The notes: generated from the sequence alone by a model not told the origin. Shown: positions 19,207 through 28,143, counted from the stretch's first letter. The stretch is 64,000 bases of DNA from Saprospira grandis (GCF_027594745.1 NZ_CP110854.1:2212501-2276500), one strand, 5' to 3'. Made by a program: numbers and translations.

Positions 19207-19529
19207 GGGGCGTTACTCCTTACAGTCGTCGAACTGGCGCCTCTTCGAGGCTGGTTGTCGCAGCAAAGCTGCGGCGCTACGTTTACTCCCTTTGGTCGTC
19301 GAACTGGCGCCCCTATAGGGGCTGGTTGTCGCAGCTCGCAGGTCTGCTCGGCCCTGCGCTTCGGTGCTACGCACCTTTGGTTACTCCCTTTGGTCGTTGA
19401 ACTGCGCCCTAAAGGGCTTGTTCTGGTCTGGCCTTCGGCCACCACTGCACATCGGTTACTCCCGTTGGTCGTCGAACTGCGGCTTTCAGCCTTGTTGTGG
19501 CCAGTCGCTTCGCTCCTCTGCTATGCGCC
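19207..19529 (+). repeat. Dispersed GC-rich element, copy 5 (expanded composite)
   Basis: GGGG at 19207, 22 bp after the MutS-like stop. The spine GCTCGCAGGTCTGC / TCGGCCCTGC lies at about 19333-19358. Around it a module TTACTCC...GTCGTCGAACTG occurs four times (about 19213, 19283, 19381, 19456), each followed by a different hairpin: GCCTC-TTC-GAGGC, GCCCCTATAGGGGC, GCCCTAAAGGGC, GGCTTTCAGCC. It fills most of the gap 19186-19569. No gene is supported here. Confidence 0.85.
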
Positions 19530-19569
19530 AAAAATGCCCTCCTCTTCATCCGTCTAAGAAAAGGGACCT

Positions 19570-20988
19570 ATGTACAAGAGTAAATTATTTGCCTTATATC
19601 GCTCCTTGGGAACTGCTCAACAGCAGCGCCTAGGCCGCTTTTTGTCTTCTCCCTACCACAACCCAAGAGAAGATGTTTTGGCCCTTTATGATTATATACA
19701 CAATCATGCAACCAAAACAGACCGCCAATCACTACGTAAAGAAACGGTCTATGCCGCCCTTTTTGAAGGCCCCTATAAGGTGGCCAAAATGGACCATCTG
19801 ATGTCTATGCTCCTCCAACTGATCGAACGCTTTTTATTGGTCGAACGCATCGAGCAAGAACCCCTAGAATCGCAAATCAAATTAAATCGCAGCTATCTGG
19901 AATTGGGCCTCGATAAGCATTTTAGACAAAGCTGGCGAAAAGCCGAAGCCCTAAGAGAAGAGTCTCCGCTCCGAGATAGTAATTACTATAGATACGGCTA
20001 TTACTTAGAGTACCAACGCTACGAACAGTCTACCTCAGAACGTAGACACCAAGCCAAAAATCTACTCAAGTTGAGCCAAAGCTTTGATATTTACTTTCTA
20101 GCCGAACGCTTCAAACAAGCTTGCCTGATGCTGGCCCATGAAGCAGTCTATAAGGTAGCGTACGACCGCAGCTTAGTCAAGTTATTAGAGCAGTATGTCT
20201 TGCAAAATACTCAACTCTTGGCCCAGGATAGTCCTCTTTCCCTTTATTTTTATTGCTACCAAAGTTTACTCCCGCCTTATCCCGAAGCCAGTTTCCAAGC
20301 CTTTAAAAAGGCCCTGCTTGGCCCAGCTCAACTCGCCCTGCCCAAGGCCGAACTCCGAGACCTCTATCTATTGGCGATCAATTACTGTATTCGCCGCTCT
20401 AATTCTGGACAAAAACACTATCTCAAAGAATTACTCTATTTCTATAAGTCGGGCCTGCAAGAAGGGATCCTCATCCAAAATGGCCGCCTGCCAACAAGTA
20501 GCTTTAAGAATATGGTTAAGGCTGCCCTCAAAAGCAAAGAGTTTGCCTGGGCCAAGGAGTTTATTGAGCAGTATCCACCCTATTTAGACCCCAAGCACCG
20601 AGCCGCTTATTTACATTATGCCCAAGGCGAATACTATTATTATTTGGGCCAATATGAACAAGCTATGCTCGCCCTACAAGAAATTGAGTTTGGCGATATT
20701 TTTATGAATCTGAGCGCCCGCCTGCTCTTGCTCAAAATGTACTACGAATTAGGCGAACTAGAGGCCCTAGAAGCCCAAATCAATAGTATGAAAATCTATT
20801 TGCAACGTAAGGACCAACTGGGCTACCACCGAGAGAATTATAAGAATATTCTCTACTTCTGCCGCCGCCTCCTCCAATTAGCTCCATACCCCAAAATAGC
20901 CGAGAAAAAAAAGCTAGAGGCCGACATCCAAAGCCGCCAACCCTTAACCGAAAAAGACTGGCTGCTCGAACAATTGGCCAAAAAATAA
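19570..20988 (+). CDS. Alpha-helical (TPR-like) protein, unknown function
   Basis: 472 residues, no signal peptide or membrane segment. The sequence is almost all helix with recurring Tyr/Leu/Ala patterns (AAYLHYAQGEYYYYLGQYEQAMLAL is plainly TPR-like, around residues 342-366). The N-terminus (MYKSKLFALYRSL, FLSSPYHNPREDV) has a conserved-looking start I cannot assign. Possibly a scaffold. It stands alone between a dispersed repeat and a strong terminator. Confidence 0.7.
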   Translation: MYKSKLFALYRSLGTAQQQRLGRFLSSPYHNPREDVLALYDYIHNHATKTDRQSLRKETVYAALFEGPYKVAKMDHLMSMLLQLIERFLLVERIEQEPLESQIKLNRSYLELGLDKHFRQSWRKAEALREESPLRDSNYYRYGYYLEYQRYEQSTSERRHQAKNLLKLSQSFDIYFLAERFKQACLMLAHEAVYKVAYDRSLVKLLEQYVLQNTQLLAQDSPLSLYFYCYQSLLPPYPEASFQAFKKALLGPAQLALPKAELRDLYLLAINYCIRRSNSGQKHYLKELLYFYKSGLQEGILIQNGRLPTSSFKNMVKAALKSKEFAWAKEFIEQYPPYLDPKHRAAYLHYAQGEYYYYLGQYEQAMLALQEIEFGDIFMNLSARLLLLKMYYELGELEALEAQINSMKIYLQRKDQLGYHRENYKNILYFCRRLLQLAPYPKIAEKKKLEADIQSRQPLTEKDWLLEQLAKK

Positions 20989-20995
20989 GCAAAAC

Positions 20996-21030
20996 AAAAG
21001 GCCAGGCAGCTAGCTGCCTGGCCTTTTGCT
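20996..21030 (+). terminator. Terminator: 32-bp perfect palindrome
   Basis: AAAAGGCCAGGCAGCT followed by its exact complement AGCTGCCTGGCCTTTT (20996-21027), 7 bp after the stop codon. With no spacer it can extrude as a stem on either strand. Confidence 0.85.
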
Positions 21031-21336
21031 TGCCCTGAGCCTCCCCTCTAGGCCCAAAATTAGAAATCTAAAACTATTCTAAATAAGAAGCAACTAGGCC
21101 TTTAATTAAGCAAAAAGCGGGCTCTTGGGTTTTGATATAGTAATTTAGATATAAATCTGGCTCAGAAGATAAGCCTTTTACCCGCCCTTTCTGTAACTAT
21201 CTTTACAAAAAAGGGAAGAAAGAGGACAAAATTTAATATTTTTCGGCCGCTTTGTTTGTAGCAAAAAACAGACAAAATTGGGAGAAATATCTTCTTCTGA
21301 GAACGAAAACACATTATCGAACCAAAATCTTGACAC
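21031..21336 (+). other. Intergenic leader upstream of sdhC, nothing certain
   Basis: About 300 bp of A/T-rich DNA without a gene. TATCTTTA at about 21197 is one base off the -7 consensus, but no clear -33 box is visible. A long leader or a distant promoter for sdhCAB is possible. Confidence 0.3.
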
Positions 21337-22011
21337 ATGAATTGGGTAGTCAAATTTCTTACTTCATCTTTGGGCAAAAAGCTCATCATGAGTCTTACCG
21401 GTCTCTTTTTATGCACCTTTTTGGTGGTGCATATGATTGGTAACCTGGCTCTGTTTGCCGATGCCGACGGTCATAGTTTCAACGAATATGCCGAGTTTAT
21501 GGCCCACAACCCCCTCATTAAGACGGTTTCTTTGGGCCTCTATTTCTTCATTTTTCTGCATGCTGTACAGGGAATTGCTATTTGGGTATCTAACCGCAAT
21601 TCTGCCGGAGGAAGCAGCCGCTATAAGGGCAGCGAAAAAGCTAAAACAGAAGCTAGTGCAGCTTCTCGCAACATGATGTGGCTAGGCGTACTTATCCTCG
21701 CCTTTTTGTTGTTGCACATGGCGCAGTTCTGGCTCAAAGCTAAGTTTACTGGCCTTACCCGTGAAGGCGACCTATACTATGAGGTCTCTCTTGCCTTTCA
21801 GCAAGAATGGGTGGTGATTGTTTATCTATTAGGCTTGTTTGCACTCTCTGCTCACCTTTTGCACGGCTTTCAGTCTGCTTTCCAAACTTTGGGACTCAAC
21901 CACAAAAAGTATACTCCCGTTGTTAAAGCTATCGGAGTTGCCTTTGCTATCCTTGTCCCTCTCGGATTCGCAACTATGCCAATCTTCTTCTATGTTAAGG
22001 AAATGCTCTAG
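21337..22011 (+). CDS. sdhC: Succinate dehydrogenase cytochrome b subunit (b558 type)
   Basis: 224 residues with five hydrophobic helices: about 18-40 (LTGLFLCTFLVVHMIGNLAL), 65-85, 107-130, 155-175 and 195-220. Histidines in the helices (VVHMIGN, FLHAVQG, LLHMAQF, LLHGFQ) would bind two hemes. This is the single fused membrane anchor of B-type succinate:quinone oxidoreductase, which passes electrons to menaquinone. First gene of sdhCAB; the next gene follows after 105 bp. Confidence 0.95.
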   Translation: MNWVVKFLTSSLGKKLIMSLTGLFLCTFLVVHMIGNLALFADADGHSFNEYAEFMAHNPLIKTVSLGLYFFIFLHAVQGIAIWVSNRNSAGGSSRYKGSEKAKTEASAASRNMMWLGVLILAFLLLHMAQFWLKAKFTGLTREGDLYYEVSLAFQQEWVVIVYLLGLFALSAHLLHGFQSAFQTLGLNHKKYTPVVKAIGVAFAILVPLGFATMPIFFYVKEML

Positions 22012-22116
22012 ATGGCGCAAACTATCTAAGTAGTTAGCTGTTAGTTTATTAGCAGCGAAATGTTTGGCTCTGCCAACAGTATTCAAACTCGACTTTAAAA
22101 AAATAATCATACTCTT

Positions 22117-24120
22117 ATGAGAAAGTTAGATTCTAAAGTACCTCCTGGTCCCTTAGCCGAAAAATGGGTTAAGTATCGTTCAACTATGCCACTAGTAGCC
22201 CCCAATAACAAACGTCGCCTAGATGTTATCGTTGTTGGTACTGGCCTCGCTGGTGCCTCTGCTGCAGCAACCCTAGGAGAGTTAGGCTATAATGTTTCTT
22301 GTTTTACTTTTCATGATAGCCCCCGCCGCGCTCACTCTATCGCCGCTCAGGGTGGAATCAATGCCGCCAAAAATTACCGAAATGATGGCGATAGCGTTTA
22401 CCGCCTTTTCTATGATACCATCAAAGGGGGAGACTACCGCTCTAGAGAAGCTAATGTGCATCGCCTAGCCGAAGCCTCTACCGATATTATTGACCAATGT
22501 GTGGCTCAAGGGGTTCCCTTCGCCCGCGAATATGGTGGAGAACTCGCTACCCGCTCTTTCGGTGGGGTACAAGTATCTCGTACCTTCTACGCTCGTGGCC
22601 AAACTGGTCAGCAGCTTTTGTTGGGCGCCTATAGTGCCCTCTCTCGCCAAATCTCTTTAGGTAGCGTGACGATGTATAACCGCCACGAAATGCTCGATTT
22701 GGTAGTCGTAGACGGTAAAGCCCGCGGAATTATCGCCCGTAACCTCCTCAACGGGAAAATTGAACGCTATGCCGCTCATGCCGTTGTGCTCGGTACCGGC
22801 GGATACGGTAATGTGTATTATCTCTCTACTAACGCTATGGGATGTAATGTCTCTGCCGCTTGGAGAGCCCACCGCCGTGGTGCCTATTTTGCCAACCCTT
22901 GCTATTGCCAAATTCACCCCACCTGTATTCCCGTTTCTGGCGATTATCAGTCTAAATTGACGCTGATGTCAGAATCGCTCCGTAATGACGGACGTGTATG
23001 GGTGCCCAAGGATATGGCTATGGTCGAAAAACTCCGCAAAGGAGAAGTTAAACCCGAAAATGTAGCCGAGGAAGATCGCGATTATTACCTAGAACGCATC
23101 TATCCCGCTTTCGGTAACTTGGTCCCCCGTGATGTAGCCTCTAGAGCCGCTAAATATGTTTGTGATGAAGGACGTGGAGTTGGACCAACTGGCCTCTCTG
23201 TTTACCTAGATTTCTCTACAAACACTATGCGCTACGGCCGCTCTGTCGCTATCTCTAAAGGCCAACCCGATGCCTCAGAGGCTAAGGTGAAAGAATGGGG
23301 TAAAGAAGTGATTTCTGCCAAATATGGTAACCTCTTCGAAATGTACGAGAAGATTACTGGCGAAAATCCCTACGAAACACCCATGCGTATCTATCCCGCT
23401 ATCCACTATACGATGGGCGGACTTTGGGTAGATTATAACCTAGAAACTACTATCCCCGGCCTCTTCGCCCTAGGGGAATGTAATTTCTCTGACCATGGCG
23501 CTAACCGCCTCGGTGCCTCTGCCCTGATGCAAGGTCTAGCCGATGGCTATTTCGTTATCCCTTACACTATCGGTACTTTCTTGGCCAACGAAATCCGTAC
23601 GCCCAAGATTAGCCCCGAACAAGCTGCTTTCGATCAAGCAGAAAAAGAAGTGAAGGAACGTATCGAGAAACTACTTAGCATCCAAGGAAACCGCTCTGTA
23701 GAGTCTTTCCACCGCGAACTAGGCGTAGATATTATGTGGGAGTACTGCGGTATGGCCCGTAATGCCGATGGCCTCAAAACAGCGCAGCAAAAGGTCCGCA
23801 AACTCCGCGATGAGTTCTGGAAAAATGTATTCGTCCCCGGCGCTGCCAACGAATATAACCCCGAACTCGAAAAAGCGCTCCGCGTAGCCGATTTCTTCGA
23901 ACTCGCTGAGGTGATGATCATGGACGCCCTAGACCGTAAAGAGTCTTGCGGTGGCCACTTCCGCGATGAATACGCTACTCCAGAAGGAGAAGCCCAGCGT
24001 AATGATAAAGAATATGCTTATGTAGCCGCCTGGGAATTTAAAGGCCCCGGCCAAGCCGAACTCCACAAAGAAGAACTCACCTTCGAAAATGTAGAGCTCA
24101 AAACGCGTAGCTACAAGTAA
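22117..24120 (+). CDS. sdhA: Succinate dehydrogenase / fumarate reductase flavoprotein subunit
   Basis: 667 residues. The FAD-binding dinucleotide fold is near the N-terminus (VVGTGLAGASAAATLGELGY), then HSIAAQGGINAAKN with the flavin-linking histidine. The active-site segment (YTMGGLWVDYN) and NRLGASALMQGLADGYF follow. It oxidises succinate to fumarate at the inner face of the membrane. Length and the extended C-terminal helical part match Bacteroidota B-type enzymes. 39 bp before sdhB. Confidence 0.97.
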   Translation: MRKLDSKVPPGPLAEKWVKYRSTMPLVAPNNKRRLDVIVVGTGLAGASAAATLGELGYNVSCFTFHDSPRRAHSIAAQGGINAAKNYRNDGDSVYRLFYDTIKGGDYRSREANVHRLAEASTDIIDQCVAQGVPFAREYGGELATRSFGGVQVSRTFYARGQTGQQLLLGAYSALSRQISLGSVTMYNRHEMLDLVVVDGKARGIIARNLLNGKIERYAAHAVVLGTGGYGNVYYLSTNAMGCNVSAAWRAHRRGAYFANPCYCQIHPTCIPVSGDYQSKLTLMSESLRNDGRVWVPKDMAMVEKLRKGEVKPENVAEEDRDYYLERIYPAFGNLVPRDVASRAAKYVCDEGRGVGPTGLSVYLDFSTNTMRYGRSVAISKGQPDASEAKVKEWGKEVISAKYGNLFEMYEKITGENPYETPMRIYPAIHYTMGGLWVDYNLETTIPGLFALGECNFSDHGANRLGASALMQGLADGYFVIPYTIGTFLANEIRTPKISPEQAAFDQAEKEVKERIEKLLSIQGNRSVESFHRELGVDIMWEYCGMARNADGLKTAQQKVRKLRDEFWKNVFVPGAANEYNPELEKALRVADFFELAEVMIMDALDRKESCGGHFRDEYATPEGEAQRNDKEYAYVAAWEFKGPGQAELHKEELTFENVELKTRSYK

Positions 24121-24159
24121 TTCTTTTCACATCTATTGACTATTTAAACTCCATATATT

Positions 24160-24933
24160 ATGGCTCATGACGAAATTAGACTGACGCTCAACGTCTGGAG
24201 ACAAAAAAGTGCAGGCCAAGCCGGTAAGTTCGAAAGCTATCAGGTGACTGCCAATACGCATATGTCTTTCCTCGAAATGTTGGACGTCCTCAATGAACAA
24301 CTCAACTCCCAAAAGAAAGACCCCGTCGCTTTTGAACACGATTGCCGCGAGGGAATCTGCGGAGCTTGTAGCCTCGTAATTAACGGCCGCCCACATGGCC
24401 CTATGCAAGGTACCACTACTTGCCAATTGCATATGCGCCACTTCGATGATGGCGATACGATCTGGATCGAACCTTACCGCGCTAAGGCCTTCCCCGTAGT
24501 GAAGGACCTGGTGGTAGACCGCTCTGCCTTCGACCGCATTATCCAAGCTGGAGGATACGTTTCTGTAAATACTGGGGGTACTCCCGACGGTAACGCTATT
24601 CCTATCGAACAAGAGGTGGCCGCCAAGGGCTTTAATGCCGCCGCTTGTATTGGCTGTGGCGCCTGTGTGGCCGCCTGCCCCAATGCCTCGGCTATGCTCT
24701 TTACTTCTGCTAAAGTGACGCATTTGGCCACTATGCCGCAAGGACATGTAGAGGCTCAACAACGGGTACTCAATATGGTCAGCCAAATGGATAGCGAAGG
24801 CTTCGGTCTTTGCTCTAATATTGGCGCCTGTGAGGCCGAATGCCCCAAGGAAATCTCTATCGAGAATATCGCTCAGATGAACCGCGAGTATATTGCCGCT
24901 GTCTTTGGCTCTAACCGCCAAGCGGCTAAATAA
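24160..24933 (+). CDS. sdhB: Succinate dehydrogenase iron-sulfur subunit
   Basis: 257 residues. The [2Fe-2S] ligands lie in CREGICGACSLVING with a further cysteine in TTCQLH. The second cluster block CIGCGACVAACPNAS and the third CSNIGACEAECPKEI supply the [4Fe-4S] and [3Fe-4S] ligands. It wires electrons from the flavoprotein to the cytochrome b subunit. Last gene of sdhCAB, ending at a good terminator. Confidence 0.97.
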   Translation: MAHDEIRLTLNVWRQKSAGQAGKFESYQVTANTHMSFLEMLDVLNEQLNSQKKDPVAFEHDCREGICGACSLVINGRPHGPMQGTTTCQLHMRHFDDGDTIWIEPYRAKAFPVVKDLVVDRSAFDRIIQAGGYVSVNTGGTPDGNAIPIEQEVAAKGFNAAACIGCGACVAACPNASAMLFTSAKVTHLATMPQGHVEAQQRVLNMVSQMDSEGFGLCSNIGACEAECPKEISIENIAQMNREYIAAVFGSNRQAAK

Positions 24934-24961
24934 ACCGCTTCCTCTGATCCCAATTTATACT

Positions 24962-24995
24962 GGTCAGTGCCTCCTTAGGTGCTGACCTTTTTTTT
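24962..24995 (+). terminator. Terminator of sdhCAB
   Basis: GGTCAGTGCCT / AGGTGCTGACC stem (with two G-T pairs) and eight T, running directly into GGGGCC of the next repeat. Confidence 0.85.
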
Positions 24996-25128
24996 GGGGC
25001 CTCCGCCTCCCTTTGGTCGTCGGCGCTACGTTCCGCAGCTCGCAGGTCTGCTCGGCCCTGCGTCGCCTTCGGCTCCTTGGTCTGCGGCTGCGCCGCACTG
25101 CTGCACATCGCTAGGCCGCTCAGCTGCC
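24996..25128 (+). repeat. Dispersed GC-rich element, copy 6
   Basis: GGGGCCTCCGCCTCCC, TTTGGTCGTCGGCGCTACGT, spine GCTCGCAGGTCTGC and TCGGCCCTGC, short arm, TTGGTCTG, CGGC-TGC-GCCG arm, CATCGCTAGGCC. Immediately 3' of the sdhB terminator and inverted relative to copy 7. Confidence 0.92.
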
Positions 25129-25241
25129 TTTCTTTAGCTTAAGTTTCTTCTTCGGCCTTTGATCTCTGTCAAATAGGGCAAAAAGGTTTTGATGGGTTGT
25201 TCTGCCGCAGCCAATCTTGCTGGGCCATCATCTTGCTCGCC

Positions 25242-25386
25242 GCAGGAGCTTAAAAGCCCCTGCTTCTTGGATAGAAGGCAGGGACTTAGATTTTTCAGGT
25301 CCTGCGGCTTTTAAGCTGCAGGCCAAGGGGACTGCCAAAATCTAGCTTAGTTGTTCCGAAATTGGCTGCGGCTTTTAAGCTGCAGC
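25242..25386. repeat. Three short hairpins with a common GGCTTTTAAGCT core
   Basis: GGCTTTTAAGCT occurs at 25306-25317 and 25370-25381 on the plus strand and at 25247-25258 on the minus strand. Each is flanked by five paired bases that differ: CCTGC/GCAGG, GCTGC/GCAGC, GCAGG/CCTGC. The complementarity is kept while the sequence changes. They lie between repeat copies 6 and 7 in a 665-bp gap with no gene. Confidence 0.8.
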
Positions 25387-25390
25387 TATG

Positions 25391-25520
25391 ATGGCCGAAG
25401 GCCAAAGGCCTAGCGATGTGCAGCAGTGGCCGTCAGGCCAGACCGAGCCGCTGAAAGCGGCGAAGGGCCGAGCGAAGAGCGAGCTGCGAAACGTAGCGCC
25501 CGCCGAAGGCGGGAGGCCCC
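25391..25520 (-). repeat. Dispersed GC-rich element, copy 7
   Basis: On the minus strand: GGGGCCTCCCGCC-TTC-GGCGGGCGCTACGTTTC, spine GCTCGCTCTTCGC / TCGGCCC (one divergent stretch), a CGCC-GCTTTCA-GCGGC arm, CGGTCTG, a GGCCTGACGGCC arm and CATCGCTAGGCC. Its GGGG end lies 79 bp before the ankyrin-thioredoxin start. Confidence 0.88.
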
Positions 25521-25598
25521 AAAACCCCTAACTACTTGCAAAAGACCTAATTGAGACAACTTTTTGAGGAGAAAAAACGTCTTGTTAATAAAGACCTA

Positions 25599-26966
25599 AT
25601 GAAAGCAACTGTACTCTACTCCCTTATTTTTATTTTCTTGAGCTACCTAGGCGCCGCCCAAAGCTTTGAAAGCCCCGAAGAGCTCCTTTTTGCCGCCATA
25701 TTTGATCAAGACCTAGAGCAGGTAGAGGCGGCTTTGGGACAGGGGGCGCAACTAGATAGCCGCTATACCTATAGCCGCTATGCCGAGGATTGTTTTTATT
25801 GGACCCCCATGATGGCCGCCTGTGCCATGGGGCAAGTCGAGTTTGTGCGGCTGTTGCAGGATAATGGGGCAAGCCTTTGGGCCCCCTTGACAGAAGGTTG
25901 GCGCTCTGCCGGACCATTAAGCCAGAAGGGGAGTAGGCCCTTACATGTAGCTGCGGCCTACGGAAGCGTCGAGGTGGCGGAGTTTTTACTGCAAAGAGGC
26001 GCTTTGGTCAATGCTGGCCCCAAGCATTATACCCCCTTATTTTATGCCCTGCAGGCCCCCGAGGTCAAGCGAGAAGAGCTCATTAGCCTATTGCTCTCTT
26101 ATGGGGCCGATTATCGACAGCCGGGGATCTTGGCCGAAGCCATTGCGCAGGGCGAAATAGACTGGGCCAAAAAATGGTTGCGCAAACAAGCCTCTGCCAA
26201 GGCCAAACGCCCCAATTGTCAGGGCGCCTGTAGTCCCTTAGAATTGGCCATACAAAAAGAAGCCAACGAATTACTGCCGCTACTCAAACAAAAAGGGGCC
26301 AAATTGGCCGCCACAGCAGGAGCGCCCCCCTTATTAGAACAGGCCTTTTGGGCCCAAAACCTCTTTGCTTTTCAGTGGCTCTACCGCCAAGGCTTGCGAC
26401 CTACATCCGATTTGATCGAATTGGCCAAAAATAGCTCCTCGAGCTGGCAGAAAATCTTGCAAAATGGGCAGCTGCAGGCCGAAGATCGCCGTTTTTTGGC
26501 CCTGCTAAAAGAGCCCGTCTTTCAGCAAATTGAACTGAGCGAAGAACCCCTGAAAAATATGCAATGGCGCAGCCTGAGCGGAGGCTTTATTAGCCTGAAG
26601 CAATTGCAAGGCGAATGGCTGCTGATTGTGCCCTGGGCCAGCTGGTGCGAAAGCTGTAAAGAACAGCTCCGCTCTTTGCATAAGTTAGACAAAAAGCAGC
26701 AAAATTGGCGGATTTTAGTCATTTCTCTAGACCCCAAACCCTATCCCTTAGAAGATTTTATGAAGGCCGAAAAACTGCCTTTTTTGGCCGCTCATGATCC
26801 TCAGCTTCATAGCATTAAGGCTTGGGATTGGCGGGCCCCCGAATTGATTTTGCTAGACCCCCAAGGCTGGCAACGCAGCCGCTCTAAGCAGGCCCTAGAC
26901 TGGCACAAAAAGCCCCTTAGCCGCTTTTTGCAATTGCAGCGAAAACGCTATCCCGCTAGACCATAA
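25599..26966 (+). CDS. Exported ankyrin-repeat protein with C-terminal thioredoxin-like domain
   Basis: 455 residues from the ATG at 25599, chosen because it opens a signal peptide (MKATVLYSLIFIFLSYLGAAQS); an upstream start adds 16 charged residues. Residues about 25-280 hold ankyrin-type repeats (WTPMMAACAMGQVEFVRLL; RPLHVAAAYGSVEVAEFLLQRGA; YTPLFYALQ). From about residue 320 there is a TlpA-like thioredoxin fold with WASWCESCKEQLRSL (CxxC), VISLD and a late HDPQLHSIKAW. A periplasmic or surface thiol-disulfide protein with an ankyrin platform is implied. The fusion is uncommon in my experience; partner unknown. Confidence 0.82.
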   Translation: MKATVLYSLIFIFLSYLGAAQSFESPEELLFAAIFDQDLEQVEAALGQGAQLDSRYTYSRYAEDCFYWTPMMAACAMGQVEFVRLLQDNGASLWAPLTEGWRSAGPLSQKGSRPLHVAAAYGSVEVAEFLLQRGALVNAGPKHYTPLFYALQAPEVKREELISLLLSYGADYRQPGILAEAIAQGEIDWAKKWLRKQASAKAKRPNCQGACSPLELAIQKEANELLPLLKQKGAKLAATAGAPPLLEQAFWAQNLFAFQWLYRQGLRPTSDLIELAKNSSSSWQKILQNGQLQAEDRRFLALLKEPVFQQIELSEEPLKNMQWRSLSGGFISLKQLQGEWLLIVPWASWCESCKEQLRSLHKLDKKQQNWRILVISLDPKPYPLEDFMKAEKLPFLAAHDPQLHSIKAWDWRAPELILLDPQGWQRSRSKQALDWHKKPLSRFLQLQRKRYPARP

Positions 26967-26968
26967 AA

Positions 26969-27000
26969 AAAAGGGCGACCGAGAAACGGTCGCCCTTTTT
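26969..27000. terminator. Two-way terminator between ankyrin-thioredoxin gene and trpS
   Basis: AAGGGCGACCG-AGAAA-CGGTCGCCCTT with A-run before and T-run after; it can end both convergent genes. Confidence 0.88.
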
Positions 27001-27010
27001 GGTTACTACT

Positions 27011-28027
27011 TTAGAAGCGAACATTGCTTAGGCCAGCCAAATCCTTGACCTCCTTAATGCAGTCCTGGGCTCGTTTCCGAATCTCTTCGGAGCTGGCCTT
27101 AATTTGTTTCTTATACTCCTTTTTATTGCTCAAAACCTCGGCTCGTTTTTCCTTAAAGCCGCCAATCAATTGGCCCAAAGCCGTTTTTGCGGCCTCCTTG
27201 AGGTCCTTATAAGAAAGTTGTTGGTTGGGATCCTGATAAATGGCCAATAATTGCTCATGCTCAGTGATATGTCCAGCCGCCTTAATCAAAGTAAAGAGGT
27301 TGTCTACCCCTGGGCTCATGATGCCTTGGGCCTGTTCGGCTCCCGTATCGGTCACGGCAGAACCCACCTTCTTAAAGAGGCGAGCCTCTTCTTCAAAAAC
27401 ACTGATATAATGCTTTTCGCCTAGGCTTTTGCTCATTTTGCGGTTGGGGTCGGCCAAAGAGCGAATCTTAGGCGACTCCGTAAATAGGGGCTCGGGTAGC
27501 TCAAAAAACTCCTTGCCCACAGCCTGATTGAAGCGAGTAGCAATATTGCGAGTAAGCTCTAGATGCTGCTCTTGGTCCTTGCCCACAGGCACATAATCGG
27601 CCCGATAAATTAGGATATCGGCAGCTTGCAAAACGGGGTAGCTAAACAAAGCCGCCGAGATAAAGCTATCTTTTTGGCCCTCTTTGACCTGTTGGCTTTT
27701 GTCCTTAAACTGCGTCATGCGGCTCAGTTCGCCATAAGAGCAAAAACAGCTCAAAATCCAGCAGAGCTCGGCATGTTCGGGCACCAAAGATTGCAAAAAG
27801 AGATATTCTGGCTTGACGCCTAGGGCCAGAAGATTAAAAATCATGTTCCAGCTATTCTCCCGCAGTTTTTTGGTTTTATAGGGCATGGTCATGGCATGAT
27901 AATCCACCACCCCAAAGGTACAATCGTAGTTTTCTTGTAGGCGCACCCAATTTTGGACCGCCCCAAAGTAGTTGCCCAAATGAAGGTCTCCGGTAGGTTG
28001 AATGGCTGAGAGAACGCGTTTTTTCAT
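27011..28027 (-). CDS. trpS: Tryptophanyl-tRNA synthetase
   Basis: 338 residues from the ATG at 28027, where the family start MKKRVLSAIQPTGDLHLGNYFGA begins; an upstream start adds eight residues. Class I signatures are HLGNY (HIGH) and RKMSKSLG (KMSKS). It charges tRNA-Trp. The C-terminal helical region ends normally (ERKKAQDCIKEVKDLAGL-like), so the gene is complete. Convergent with the ankyrin-thioredoxin gene. Confidence 0.96.
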   Translation of the reverse strand: MKKRVLSAIQPTGDLHLGNYFGAVQNWVRLQENYDCTFGVVDYHAMTMPYKTKKLRENSWNMIFNLLALGVKPEYLFLQSLVPEHAELCWILSCFCSYGELSRMTQFKDKSQQVKEGQKDSFISAALFSYPVLQAADILIYRADYVPVGKDQEQHLELTRNIATRFNQAVGKEFFELPEPLFTESPKIRSLADPNRKMSKSLGEKHYISVFEEEARLFKKVGSAVTDTGAEQAQGIMSPGVDNLFTLIKAAGHITEHEQLLAIYQDPNQQLSYKDLKEAAKTALGQLIGGFKEKRAEVLSNKKEYKKQIKASSEEIRKRAQDCIKEVKDLAGLSNVRF

Positions 28028-28077
28028 CTTCTTAAAAGTTCTTGGACCCAAAGGCCCACATGGTTATAGTAAAGAAT

Positions 28078-28085
28078 CAAAGTTA
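28078..28085 (-). promoter_or_regulatory. Candidate -7 box for trpS
   Basis: TAACTTTG on the minus strand matches TAnnTTTG and lies 51 bp before the start codon. No clear -33 TTTG is seen. Confidence 0.4.
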
Positions 28086-28143
28086 AAAATCTTTTGGCTT
28101 TTGGGGCCTTTGCTTGCTGCTTTTTTGTCTGCTGTTAATTTTT

